The notes under the pieces were generated by a model. The model was given only the letters and a program-made list of their open reading frames with translations, was not told the origin of the DNA and searched no databases. A stretch of 64,000 nt of DNA from the NCBI RefSeq assembly GCF_003363715.1, contig NZ_QREV01000004.1, positions 1 through 64,000 of the forward strand, written 5' to 3'. Positions within the stretch are counted from its first letter, which is position 1. Each line of letters starts with the position of its first letter. Shown here one piece after another: positions 1 through 8,891 of the stretch. A program made the position numbers and the translations under genes. The stretch is from Parabacteroides acidifaciens. Its GTDB lineage: Bacteria; Bacteroidota; Bacteroidia; Bacteroidales; Tannerellaceae.

Positions 1-195
1 CTTAGTTCTGTAGAGACTATGGTAACTTTTGGTTAAGTATATTATATGAAAATGCGTGTAAAATTCTAAAAAACGATAGGCCTATGAGATGAATGTGTAA
101 AAAACTTATCAAGAGGTTGATTCCTCTACAATGAGCTGATGAAGCTTTGGATTTTAAATCTATTTATTATTAACCTTTTTATAATAATACGAAAA
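1..195 (+). promoter_or_regulatory. Leader of first SusC gene, duplicated upstream of the second SusC
   Basis: This stretch aligns almost end to end with 8694-8891, the leader of the second SusC gene. The strongest block is at about 162-195, where TATTTATTATTAACC and TTTTTATAATAATAC are identical in both copies. A GGCCTATGA element (about 79-87) and a GAAGCTT element (about 140-146) are also shared. Bases 1-30 match 22 of 30 positions of the right arm of the inverted repeat upstream of the second SusC. I do not see a clean TAnnTTTG promoter. The conservation suggests shared transcriptional or leader-RNA control, which is inference. Confidence 0.6.
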
Positions 196-3100
196 ATGCA
201 ACAAAAACAGAATTGTGACTTTCCCTCAGGATGGAATGGTTCAATATCTCGAGTAACGAAAATCACTTGCGGACTACTCTTTTGCTTGACTACAGGAGTC
301 TTTGCAGCGGGTGAAAATGTTGAATTGTTAACTTCAAATCGAATCGAAAATGCAGCGCCTGATCAGGTAGGAAAAACTGTTACTATTATGGTTCAGGACG
401 AGATGGGGCCTGTTGTGGGTGCCAATGTTGTAGTGAAGGGTACGACAAACGGAAACATTTCGGATGTAGACGGAAAGGTCATCCTGCAAAATGTTCCGAA
501 CAACGCGACCTTAGTGATTTCTTATATCGGATATATCACTCAGGAAGTAAAAGTCGGAAGTCTTTCAACAATCAATGTGAAATTGGTTGAAGATGCTAAA
601 ACACTTGAAGAAGTAGTCGTAATCGGTTATGGCTCTTTGGATAAAAAACAGGTAACAAGCGCTATCACTTCTTTGAAGGCAGACGATCTGATGGTTGGTG
701 TCAGTGGCGCCGATATTTCGGCTTCCCTGCAAGGTAAAATTGGCGGTTTGGTGATGTATAATTTAGGTAGTGCTAATGCCGGAACAACTTTCCAGTTACG
801 TGGTATGACTTCTATCAATTCCGGAAAATCACCTCTTATCGTGATTGACGGTTTCCCGGGTGGTGATATTCGTTCGTTGACACAGGATGATATCAAGTCT
901 ATTGATGTTCTGAAAGATGGTTCTGCCGGTGCTATTTACGGTACTCGTGCGGCTGCCGGTGTGATTTTGATCACTACCAAGAGCGGTTCGGACACAAATG
1001 GAAAAGTGAAACTCACATATAGTAATGAGTTTACGAAAAAACAAAACTACAATGCTCCCGAAATGTTGTCCGGGCGTGAATATGCCGAACATAATATCGG
1101 TACGGATTACGGTTCGGACACAAACTGGTGGGACGAGATGATCAATAAGGATAATTTCTCGCAAAAACACCATTTGGCATTGGAAATGGGTACGGAAAAA
1201 GCACAGGTTTATACCTCTTTCTTTTATGAAAAGAATCAGGGTATCGCTTTGCAGGACGAACGCCAGGATTATGGCGGACGTGTGAATGCATCTTTCAAAC
1301 TGTTAGACGACTGGTTGGAAGTTCGTCCGGCTGTGGACTATCGCCAGGCTGCCCGTAACAACCACTTCCCGAATTTCCAACAGGCCATGCGTAACAATCC
1401 GACCCGTTCGCCGTACGATCCGGAAAGCGAGACCGGTTATAATGTGTGGAACAACGAATCGTTGGACTATAATGTAGTGGCGGATGTTATGCTGGAAGAT
1501 TTTTATGGATTGGATAAATGGTTCAAGCCGGAAGTAAACCTGAAATTGAATATCAAACCTATTCCGGGTTTGAACTATCAACAGATTGTCGGTTATGAAA
1601 ACCGCCAATGGGAAGAACATAAATATTGGCCCAGAACGCATCGTAGCGAGATAGACAACTCCCGTAAGGGGCATGGCTATTTGGGTTTCAGCAAGACAGA
1701 AAATCTGACTTCGGAAGGATATTTCTCTTATGTAAAAGACTTTAGAGGAGGGCATAACCTGAATGCGACAGCCGGTTATTCTTATTTTGAGAAAAATGGA
1801 GAAAGTTTTGGTATGGATAACTATAATTTCTCAGTCGATGGTATCAAGTATTGGGATATGGGTCAGGGTAGCTATCTGTCTGATGGAAAGGCCGGAATGA
1901 GTTCCAGCAAATCGGTAACGGAACGTTTGTTCTCTTTATTTGCCCGTGCCAATTATTCTTATCAGGATAAATATATGCTTTCCGCCTCTATCCGACATGA
2001 GGGTTCTTCCAAGTTTGCTGCAGACAACCGGTGGGCAAACTTCTGGTCTGCAACGGCAGGTTGGCGTATTTCGAACGAAGAATTTATGAAAGACTTTACT
2101 TGGCTGGATGACTTGAAGGTTCGTTTTGGTTATGGTGTGACTGGTAATAACGACTTTAGTGCGACTTATATGGCTAATATGTTAGGCTCGGATACGAACT
2201 GGATGATGCCGAACGGCACGTGGGCTTATTCGTATGGAAAGTCGCAAAATGTCAATCCGAATTTAGGATGGGAAGAAAAGAAAGAATGGAACCTGGGTGT
2301 CGATTACTCTTTCTTTAACGGTCGTCTGTATGGAAAGTTCGACTACTATCGCCGTAAGGTGGAGAACTTGCTGTTCAGCGTAAAAGTCCCGCAGCCTCCT
2401 TATACACAAGGTAGCCAGATGCAGAATATCGGTAGTATGGAAAGTAAAGGTTGGGAATTTGAAGTCGGTGGCAACATTATCCGTACGAAAGATTTCACTT
2501 GGTCTTCCAATCTCAACTTGAGCCACAATACCGGAAAAATCCTGACTTTGGAAGGCGATAACTCGTATCATAACGGCAACGGTTTCGTAGCTCCGGGTAC
2601 TCCGGGCGATGCCGCTCGTATGGAAGCCGGCTCGACAATCGGTTCATTCTATATTTGGAAGTTTGCCGGATTTGATGATGATGGCGGTTTTCTGTTGTAT
2701 AACAAGGATGGCGAAGTGATCCCGGCTGCCCAGAAAACGGAAAACGACAAACAGTATATAGGTAACTATACTCCGAAATTGGTTATCGGATGGAGCCATA
2801 CGTTAACGTATAAGAATTTTGATTTAGGTATTAACCTGCGTAGCTGGATTGATTTCGACGTGTATAATACTATTAATATGTATTATGGTATCCAGGGACA
2901 AGGCAACCTGAATGTGTTGAAAGACGCTTATGGCAAGTTCAACCATATCAAGGGTGAAAAGCAGGTTTGCGACTATTACCTGGAAGATGGTACATTCCTG
3001 AAGATCGATGCCATTACTTTGGGCTATACACTCCCGATGAAGAAATATACGAATAATTTGATCGATCGCATCCGTATCTACGGTACGGTTGGAAACGTAT

Positions 3101-3240
3101 GTACGATTACGGGTTATAGCGGTATGAATCCGGAAGTCAATATTACCGGTTGGGATCAGGGTACGGAAAAATTCTGGGATACAGAACGCTTCTATCCGGT
3201 TACCCGTACTTGGACATTAGGTATGCAGTTTAACTTCTAA
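196..3240 (+). CDS. SusC-like TonB-dependent outer-membrane transporter (copy 1)
   Basis: This 1014-aa outer-membrane receptor should import an oligosaccharide or other large nutrient together with the SusD lipoprotein encoded 14 bp downstream. After a short polar N-terminus, a hydrophobic signal segment (about residues 20-40, ending near FAAGEN) is followed by a carboxypeptidase-D-like domain (about 60-145), the SusC box (EEVVVIGYG), a plug domain and a 22-strand-type barrel ending in aromatic F. An in-frame ATG lies 57 bp upstream, but I chose MQQKQNC because the paralogue at 8892 begins identically and the upstream bases match its non-coding leader. The two proteins are close paralogues along their whole length, most tightly in the first 70 residues. 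Substrate cannot be told from sequence. Confidence 0.93.
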   Translation: MQQKQNCDFPSGWNGSISRVTKITCGLLFCLTTGVFAAGENVELLTSNRIENAAPDQVGKTVTIMVQDEMGPVVGANVVVKGTTNGNISDVDGKVILQNVPNNATLVISYIGYITQEVKVGSLSTINVKLVEDAKTLEEVVVIGYGSLDKKQVTSAITSLKADDLMVGVSGADISASLQGKIGGLVMYNLGSANAGTTFQLRGMTSINSGKSPLIVIDGFPGGDIRSLTQDDIKSIDVLKDGSAGAIYGTRAAAGVILITTKSGSDTNGKVKLTYSNEFTKKQNYNAPEMLSGREYAEHNIGTDYGSDTNWWDEMINKDNFSQKHHLALEMGTEKAQVYTSFFYEKNQGIALQDERQDYGGRVNASFKLLDDWLEVRPAVDYRQAARNNHFPNFQQAMRNNPTRSPYDPESETGYNVWNNESLDYNVVADVMLEDFYGLDKWFKPEVNLKLNIKPIPGLNYQQIVGYENRQWEEHKYWPRTHRSEIDNSRKGHGYLGFSKTENLTSEGYFSYVKDFRGGHNLNATAGYSYFEKNGESFGMDNYNFSVDGIKYWDMGQGSYLSDGKAGMSSSKSVTERLFSLFARANYSYQDKYMLSASIRHEGSSKFAADNRWANFWSATAGWRISNEEFMKDFTWLDDLKVRFGYGVTGNNDFSATYMANMLGSDTNWMMPNGTWAYSYGKSQNVNPNLGWEEKKEWNLGVDYSFFNGRLYGKFDYYRRKVENLLFSVKVPQPPYTQGSQMQNIGSMESKGWEFEVGGNIIRTKDFTWSSNLNLSHNTGKILTLEGDNSYHNGNGFVAPGTPGDAARMEAGSTIGSFYIWKFAGFDDDGGFLLYNKDGEVIPAAQKTENDKQYIGNYTPKLVIGWSHTLTYKNFDLGINLRSWIDFDVYNTINMYYGIQGQGNLNVLKDAYGKFNHIKGEKQVCDYYLEDGTFLKIDAITLGYTLPMKKYTNNLIDRIRIYGTVGNVCTITGYSGMNPEVNITGWDQGTEKFWDTERFYPVTRTWTLGMQFNF

Positions 3241-3254
3241 TACAAGATTGTAAG

Positions 3255-4976
3255 ATGAAAAAGAAAAATATATTCCAATTGTTTTTAGCCGGAGTGATCT
3301 GTCTGCTGTACACTACTTCGTGTAGCGTTGATCCTGAGTTTTATTCGCAGGTGGTTCCGGAAACATTCTATAGTTCTCAAGATGCCGTATGGCAGCGTTT
3401 CAACCGTCCGTTTACACACTGGCGTTGGTATATTGCCCATGATAATCCCCGTTGGGCGTTGCAAGAGTTGGGAACGGATGAATATTGCCTGCCGACACGC
3501 GGTAGCGACTGGTATGACGGGGCGAACTATCAGAAGTTCCACCATCATGAATATACGGAAGATATGACACGCGTAGAAACAGGCTGGACCAACTTCGCGA
3601 TGGGTGTCGCTTTGTCTTGGGATGCATTGGAAGATTTGGAAAATGTCGATTTCGATGCGTTGGGTTTTCCTGAAGGTACACGCGAATCCATGTTGAACCA
3701 GCAGCGTACGTTGGCTGCCTCATTCTATATAGACGGCTTGGATTTCTTCGGTGGAGTACCTTTGTACACGACGACTCAGAGCGAGGTGAAAGGACGTTCG
3801 ACGGATGTCGAGACTTTTAACTTCATCGATTCGTTGTTGAAAGTCGCCGTTCCGAATCTCCCGATCAAAGAAGAATTGGGTGGAATGGAAACCGGTTCGA
3901 TCAACCGTGCTGCCGGGGCTGCTTTACAGGCTCGTCTGTATTTCAATGCAAAGTCTTATATCGGCAAGGAGATGTTTACGGAAGCGGCCCAGATTTGCCA
4001 GGATATTATTGACGGTAAATACGGCCAGTATGCTTTGGAATCGGATTGGACCAACATTTTCGGGTTCGATAATGAGAGATGCCCGGAAATAATCTGGTCT
4101 GTACCAAGCCAGAATGCAAAGACCGAGACAGATGCTATGTACTGGGGCTGGCAGGTTCCTTACAATTATAAGAACTATTTAGGCGGTCTGGAAGGTTCCG
4201 GTTCAGATAATGGTATCGGTTTGACTCCGAGTTTGGACCCGACCGGCAAGCGTTATCCGTATAAGTTGGGTGGGGCTTATGCCAAGTTCAATGATAAAGA
4301 TATCCGGAAACAACCGTATGTATATGAAGGTAACGGCAAATATCGTGGAATGTTTATCGTTGGCAAATTGGTGAATCCGTTGAATCCTGAATGGGTTTGT
4401 ACAGGTACGCGTGAGTATGCCGGCGAGGTCATCACGGTTGTCGACCAGGTAGCTTATTTTGCCAAAGTGGGAAAAGACCCGCAGTATCCGGATCTGGCAT
4501 CCTTGCCTTCTACGATTGCAACTGCAGAAGAAAACTCTTGTGTACGTGTGACGAAACGCAGCCCGCGTCCTAATCAGGATGAGTTTAAGCGTAAAGGTGA
4601 TCCGGATTGTCCTGTTATCCGTTTGGCTGAAATCTACTATATGTTGGCAGAATGTAAAATGCGTGCCGGTGACAAGCAGGGAGCAGCCGATCTGATCAAT
4701 ACGGTTCGTAAACGTTACTTTGAAGACGGAGTCGATCCGGATCCGGTGACTGCTGCTAATCTGGATAAATACCGTATGCTGGATGAATGGCAATTGGAGT
4801 TTTTAGCTGAAGGACGCCGCCGTACGGACTTGATCCGCTGGGATGCCTATGTGACGGAAGACTGGTGGGATCATAAGGCGACTAACAATCCGAACTTCAA
4901 CCGTTTCCCGATCCATTACAGTTTGATCGGCGCTAATAACCTGTTGGAACAGAATCCGGGTTATGGTAGTAAATAA
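3255..4976 (+). CDS. SusD/RagB-like surface lipoprotein (copy 1)
   Basis: This 573-aa protein is the ligand-binding lid that works with the SusC transporter immediately upstream. The N-terminus is a lipoprotein signal with a lipobox ending TTSC at Cys23. The body has the helical SusD pattern, including the GSINRAAGAALQARLYFNAKS segment typical of the TPR-like core and the C-terminal AEIYYMLAECKMRAGDKQ and FLAEGRRRTDLIRW signatures of RagB/SusD. It is a close paralogue of the protein encoded at 11957. The gene is co-transcribed with its SusC. A hairpin follows it, so expression of the two downstream genes may be reduced relative to the pair. Confidence 0.94.
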   Translation: MKKKNIFQLFLAGVICLLYTTSCSVDPEFYSQVVPETFYSSQDAVWQRFNRPFTHWRWYIAHDNPRWALQELGTDEYCLPTRGSDWYDGANYQKFHHHEYTEDMTRVETGWTNFAMGVALSWDALEDLENVDFDALGFPEGTRESMLNQQRTLAASFYIDGLDFFGGVPLYTTTQSEVKGRSTDVETFNFIDSLLKVAVPNLPIKEELGGMETGSINRAAGAALQARLYFNAKSYIGKEMFTEAAQICQDIIDGKYGQYALESDWTNIFGFDNERCPEIIWSVPSQNAKTETDAMYWGWQVPYNYKNYLGGLEGSGSDNGIGLTPSLDPTGKRYPYKLGGAYAKFNDKDIRKQPYVYEGNGKYRGMFIVGKLVNPLNPEWVCTGTREYAGEVITVVDQVAYFAKVGKDPQYPDLASLPSTIATAEENSCVRVTKRSPRPNQDEFKRKGDPDCPVIRLAEIYYMLAECKMRAGDKQGAADLINTVRKRYFEDGVDPDPVTAANLDKYRMLDEWQLEFLAEGRRRTDLIRWDAYVTEDWWDHKATNNPNFNRFPIHYSLIGANNLLEQNPGYGSK

Positions 4977-5014
4977 GACATAAATAACGATCAGTTCTTT
5001 AGATCTCTGAAAGG

Positions 5015-5060
5015 GAGAGGAATGGCTGCGGATAAGCGGCATCCTCTCTTCTTTTATTTT
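5015..5060 (+). terminator. Hairpin with T-rich tail after first SusD
   Basis: GAGAGGA (5015-5021) can pair with TCCTCTC (5042-5048), followed by a T-rich run (TTCTTTTATTTT). It sits between the SusD gene and the DUF6057-like gene. It probably acts as a partial terminator separating high SusC/D expression from the downstream pair. Confidence 0.6.
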
Positions 5061-5082
5061 CAATCTGAAATAATGTTGCTAT

Positions 5083-6855
5083 ATGAAATGGAAAACACTT
5101 GCTTTCTGGTTGTTTGTCTTTACCGGGATTTACTTTTTCTTCTGCTCTTTTAATCCTTATTTCTATGGGCGGCAGGAAGAAGTGCAATTGTTTTTTCCTG
5201 AATGTAAAATCATTTGGGAGATGCTACGTGAACCAGGTGGTTTTTGTACGGTTTTAGGGCAGGCAATTGTGCAATATTATCCTGATTTGTCAGTGGCTTT
5301 GATTATTAATAGCTTTTTACTTTGTACTATCGGTTTTCTTAGTTATTCACTCCTGCAGGAAATAGCACCACGTGTTTATAACTTATTTTTAGCTTTAGTT
5401 CCGGTTTTCGGATTGATGAAGGTTCATATTCTTTCCGAATACGTGTTGGACGGGACGATCGGGCTCTGTCTGATGATGCTATTATTGTATGTTTTTGTAC
5501 GTGTCCGGAGGGTGAGGACGCGATTTTGGTTTGGAATAGGCAGCACTGTGGCGCTTTATTTGTTGGCCGGGCAGTTGGCGGCGCTTTATGGGATCCTATT
5601 GGTTGTTTTGAGTTATTTATGCGGACGGGAGAAATGGTATCATTTGTTTGTTGCCTTATTGGCCGGGGTAGCCTTGACTTATGCCGGTATTCGCTTGGCT
5701 ATCTGTATTCCGTTGACAGACGGCATTTATTCGGAGCGCTACCAGGAGGTGCAGATGCAGCCGGATTCTTATATCTATTTTGTATGGATACGTTTTACAC
5801 TTCTCCTTTTTCTTCTTCTTTTGATTGGAACGGGTATGAAATATCTGCCTTGGAATAAAATTTTACAAAAGGTAATTGTGACTGGTTGTACGGTTGTTGT
5901 CCTTTTCTTTTTTTCCTCTTTCTGTTTACCGAATCAATATGATGTGCAAAACATGTTGATGGATAAATTGTCCGACCTGCAGCAGAAAGGAAATTGGGAT
6001 GCGATCATTCAAATGCATCAGGGGGAAAAAGTAAGAAATTATATTAGCCTTAATTATCTGAATATGGCATTGGCGCAAAAAGGTCGTTTAGGGAATGAGC
6101 TGTTTCATTATGACCAGAGAGGCCCGCTAAGTCTTTTGGCTTCCTGGAACAGGACTTACTATATGAGCTGCCTGTTAAGCGATATTCATTATATGATCGG
6201 CGATATCAGCCTTTCCGAAGGATATGCAATGGAGGGCCTGACGCTTGCTAAACGGGGCGGGAGTCCGCGTATGCTTCAGCGATTGGTGAAAATCAGCCTG
6301 ATACGGAATGACTTTGATCTGGCAAATAAATATTTGGATATACTCGACCGGTTACCCCATTATCGCCGGTGGGCGGAAATATATGAGGATTATGTTTACC
6401 ACCCTGAAAGAATAAAGCAGGATAAAGAACTTTCGGCAAAAACTCTGTCTTCATCCCGGCCGGATAATTTGCTTTGCCTGATTGAACTCGACAGTCTTTG
6501 GATGGGACATATTGAGGAATCTGGCACAAACCGGATTGCATGGGAGTATTTAGGTTGTTCTTATCTGTTGGCAAAGGAGATGGAGAAGTTCAAGACGTTT
6601 TTGCTACGTACAAGACAACTTCCGGAGGGGCAATCTCTTCCTGTCCATTTTCAGGAGGCTGCTTTAGTCTTGGCTGTAGAAGATGTTTCCATTCTCGATA
6701 CCGTACCGGTTCGCACTGAAATCTTACAGCGATATAAACAATTCCAGAAAGATATTTTGAAGATCAAAAATAGTAGCGACGGGTTCGTCTGGCTTTATCA
6801 GCAATATGGGGATACTTTCTGGTTCTATTATTATTGTAAAAAATTGAATGGATAG
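5083..6855 (+). CDS. Polytopic membrane protein, DUF6057-like
   Basis: This 590-aa protein has roughly nine hydrophobic helices in its first 300 residues, beginning at residues 7-24. A soluble, helix-rich C-terminal half of about 290 residues resembles TPR-type repeats (for example ISLSEGYAMEGLTLAKRGG). I place it with the DUF6057 proteins found next to SusC/D systems in Bacteroidales, from recollection of the family. No enzymatic motif is visible. It lies 106 bp after the SusD gene, behind a hairpin, and 3 bp before the propeller lipoprotein, so those two are surely one transcript. The second SusC/D pair lacks these partners. Function is unknown; a link to export, folding or signalling for the Sus pair is speculation. 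Confidence 0.6.
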   Translation: MKWKTLAFWLFVFTGIYFFFCSFNPYFYGRQEEVQLFFPECKIIWEMLREPGGFCTVLGQAIVQYYPDLSVALIINSFLLCTIGFLSYSLLQEIAPRVYNLFLALVPVFGLMKVHILSEYVLDGTIGLCLMMLLLYVFVRVRRVRTRFWFGIGSTVALYLLAGQLAALYGILLVVLSYLCGREKWYHLFVALLAGVALTYAGIRLAICIPLTDGIYSERYQEVQMQPDSYIYFVWIRFTLLLFLLLLIGTGMKYLPWNKILQKVIVTGCTVVVLFFFSSFCLPNQYDVQNMLMDKLSDLQQKGNWDAIIQMHQGEKVRNYISLNYLNMALAQKGRLGNELFHYDQRGPLSLLASWNRTYYMSCLLSDIHYMIGDISLSEGYAMEGLTLAKRGGSPRMLQRLVKISLIRNDFDLANKYLDILDRLPHYRRWAEIYEDYVYHPERIKQDKELSAKTLSSSRPDNLLCLIELDSLWMGHIEESGTNRIAWEYLGCSYLLAKEMEKFKTFLLRTRQLPEGQSLPVHFQEAALVLAVEDVSILDTVPVRTEILQRYKQFQKDILKIKNSSDGFVWLYQQYGDTFWFYYYCKKLNG

Positions 6856-6858
6856 CAT

Positions 6859-8319
6859 ATGAATTACCTGTATTCTATATTATTGGCTTGTGCGGTTCTT
6901 TTTTCTGCTTGTAACGAGGTCTTACCCGATGCGAAAATGGCGGAAGGAGAAGTTGAGATATTTCCGGACTATAAGGAAGTCACTATTCCCTGCAATATCT
7001 CCCCTCTGAATTTTAAACTGAAAGAGCCTTCCAAAGCAATCCTTCATTTATCGGGGAAAGATCGGCAAATACAGGTGAAATCCGATCAGGGCTCTTTTCT
7101 GATACCGGAGAAAAAGTGGCGTAGGCTGTTGGAATCATCGGCTGGCGGAACAATAATGGCCAAAGTCTATATCTATAAGCATAATAATTGGTATCAATAT
7201 GAAGCTTTTCCCATTCATATTGCTAAAGAAAAAATAGATCCGTATCTGGTCTACCGCCGTATCGCTCCAGGTTACCGGATGTGGAACGAGATGGGCATAT
7301 ATCAGCGTAATCTGGAAAATTTTACAGAGACTGCTTTCCTGAGTAATAAGCAAACGAACAATAGCTGTATGAATTGCCATTCCTTCTGTATGCAAAGCCC
7401 AGACCGGATGCTTTTTCACCAGCGTATGACACATGCGGGGACCTATATACTAATAAATGGCAAAATCGAAAAACTCGATACGAAACTGGAACAAACCATC
7501 TCTGCATTGGTTTATCCCTATTGGCATCCCTCCGGACGTTTCGTGGCTTTCTCAACGAACGAAACGAAGCAAGATTTTCACCTTTCGGATGCCAACCGGA
7601 TAGAAGTGTTCGACAACAGATCGGATATCGTCGTTTATGACGTCGAAAAACATGAGGTTTTTACTACTCCGCTACTGTTTTCCGGGGAGAACATGGAAAC
7701 TTTCCCTGCTTTTTCGCCGGATGGGAAGCGATTGTATTTTTGTTCTGCACCGGTTAGGCAGATGCCTGAATCTTATCGGGAAATCAAATATAATCTGTTG
7801 AGCATTGCATTTGACCCGGAAACCCGCGTGTTCGGACATGAAATAGATACGCTTTATAATGCTGTCCAGGAAGGTCGGAGTGCTAAATTTCCACGTATCT
7901 CTCCCGATGGTCGTTATTTGATGTACACGCTTTCGGATTACGGTAATTTTTCTATTTGGCACAAAGATGCCGATTTACGTCTGTTGGATTTGACTTCAAA
8001 TAAAACAGATACTTTAGCGCAGGTGAATAGTGATGATGTAGAAAGCTACCATTCGTGGAGTAGTAGTAGCCGGTGGTTTGTGTTTAGTAGCCGGCGGGAG
8101 GACGGATTATATACGCGTCCTTATATTTGTTATGTCGATAAAAATGGCGAAGTAGGGAAGCCTTTTTTATTGCCTCAAAAAGAACCGGACTATTATGAGT
8201 TGTCACTCTTTTCTTTTAATATACCGGAGCTTGTTAAGGGGAAAATCAAAACAGATACTTATAAGCTGATCGATATTAGCAAATATGGAGCAACGACCGG
8301 AATCTCCTTTGTAAGGTAA
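6859..8319 (+). CDS. TolB/PD40-type beta-propeller lipoprotein with a CXXCH motif
   Basis: This 486-aa protein has a lipoprotein signal (FSAC, Cys18). An N-terminal beta-rich region (about 30-130) is followed by repeated WD40/PD40-like blades: PYWHPSGRFVAFSTN, PAFSPDGKRLYFCS, PRISPDGRYLMYTLSD and YHSWSSSSRWFVFSSRR. That layout matches the TolB-like propellers annotated in Bacteroidales. Between the two parts, residues 170-174 read CMNCH, a canonical c-type haem attachment motif; further Cys and His residues follow. The motif could bind haem or be a disulfide/metal site, and the sequence alone does not decide. The gene is translationally close to the membrane protein upstream. The lipoprotein should face the periplasm or the cell surface. 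Confidence 0.75.
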   Translation: MNYLYSILLACAVLFSACNEVLPDAKMAEGEVEIFPDYKEVTIPCNISPLNFKLKEPSKAILHLSGKDRQIQVKSDQGSFLIPEKKWRRLLESSAGGTIMAKVYIYKHNNWYQYEAFPIHIAKEKIDPYLVYRRIAPGYRMWNEMGIYQRNLENFTETAFLSNKQTNNSCMNCHSFCMQSPDRMLFHQRMTHAGTYILINGKIEKLDTKLEQTISALVYPYWHPSGRFVAFSTNETKQDFHLSDANRIEVFDNRSDIVVYDVEKHEVFTTPLLFSGENMETFPAFSPDGKRLYFCSAPVRQMPESYREIKYNLLSIAFDPETRVFGHEIDTLYNAVQEGRSAKFPRISPDGRYLMYTLSDYGNFSIWHKDADLRLLDLTSNKTDTLAQVNSDDVESYHSWSSSSRWFVFSSRREDGLYTRPYICYVDKNGEVGKPFLLPQKEPDYYELSLFSFNIPELVKGKIKTDTYKLIDISKYGATTGISFVR

Positions 8320-8693
8320 ATTGACTGTCTATACGCTGTTAAATATCTTGTGAATGCAATTAATACCGTAGTTTTCATAGGACTATGGCTTTTTAATAAA
8401 TGCGTCATTTATCGTAAATGAAAATTAATTAAAAACACTTTTATTCATCTTGCTCTAAGATGATCGTTAGGGTTATATCCTCTATCGGATGCAAAATTAA
8501 ATAAAATACTTAAATAAAATAGCCGAATCCGAAAAAAGTTTAGAGATAACAACTCTTCTATTTCTGTTTATTGTGTATAATATACTATTAAGTAGATACT
8601 TATGTGTGTGTAAACTTTTTGTGTTGATAAAAAAATAGACCTTTATTCTTCTTCTCTCATCTAAACAACATCCTTATTAAAGAATAAAAATAC
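8320..8693. other. AT-rich gene-free stretch upstream of second SusC
   Basis: No coding frame of note is present. The stretch is strongly AT-rich and contains the left arm (8368-8388) and the interior of the inverted repeat described separately. On the minus strand TAATTTTG (complement of 8492-8499) matches the Bacteroidetes -7 box, but no TTG lies at the right distance, so I do not call a promoter there. Confidence 0.5.
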
Positions 8694-8713
8694 CATAGTC
8701 CTATGAAGACTAT
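8368..8713. repeat. 21-bp inverted repeat pair (19/21) enclosing 304 bp
   Basis: The left arm (8368-8388) reads GTAGTTTTCATAGGACTATGG. The right arm (8693-8713) is its reverse complement with two mismatches; 15 bp (TTCATAGGACTATGG) are perfect. Each arm contains a near-palindrome CATAG-GA-CTATG, as expected for a recombinase site or a dimeric regulator site. The right arm lies about 180 bp upstream of the second SusC start, and a diverged version of it is found at the same distance upstream of the first SusC (bases 1-30). It could be an invertible segment or a pair of operators. Confidence 0.5.
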
Positions 8714-8891
8714 AGTCTTTTTTCTAAAATGTATTTATTAAAAATAGTTTGTGTTAACAATTTAAATTTACGGGCCTATGATATAAAAATAGAGATGACT
8801 TACCCAAAGGTTTTATGCCTTTTTATTAAGCTTATGAAGCTTATTGTTTAAAAACTATTTATTATTAACCTTTTTATAATAATACAAGAAA
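8694..8891 (+). promoter_or_regulatory. Leader of second SusC gene, homologous to the first
   Basis: This is the counterpart of bases 1-195. The shared elements are GGCCTATGA near 8773-8781, GAAGCTT near 8837-8843, and the long identical block ending TTTTTATAATAATAC just before the start codon. The last 35 bp are almost unchanged, while the rest has many substitutions. That suggests selection on the 5' leader rather than a very recent duplication. Confidence 0.6.

Noticed and set aside
139-195. Upstream ATG start for the first SusC
   Set aside because: The 19 added residues have no counterpart in the paralogue, and the DNA there matches the non-coding leader of the second SusC.
8492-8499. 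Minus-strand promoter within the SusC2 inverted repeat
   Set aside because: The -7 box matches, but there is no TTG at 18-20 nt, so it does not meet the consensus.
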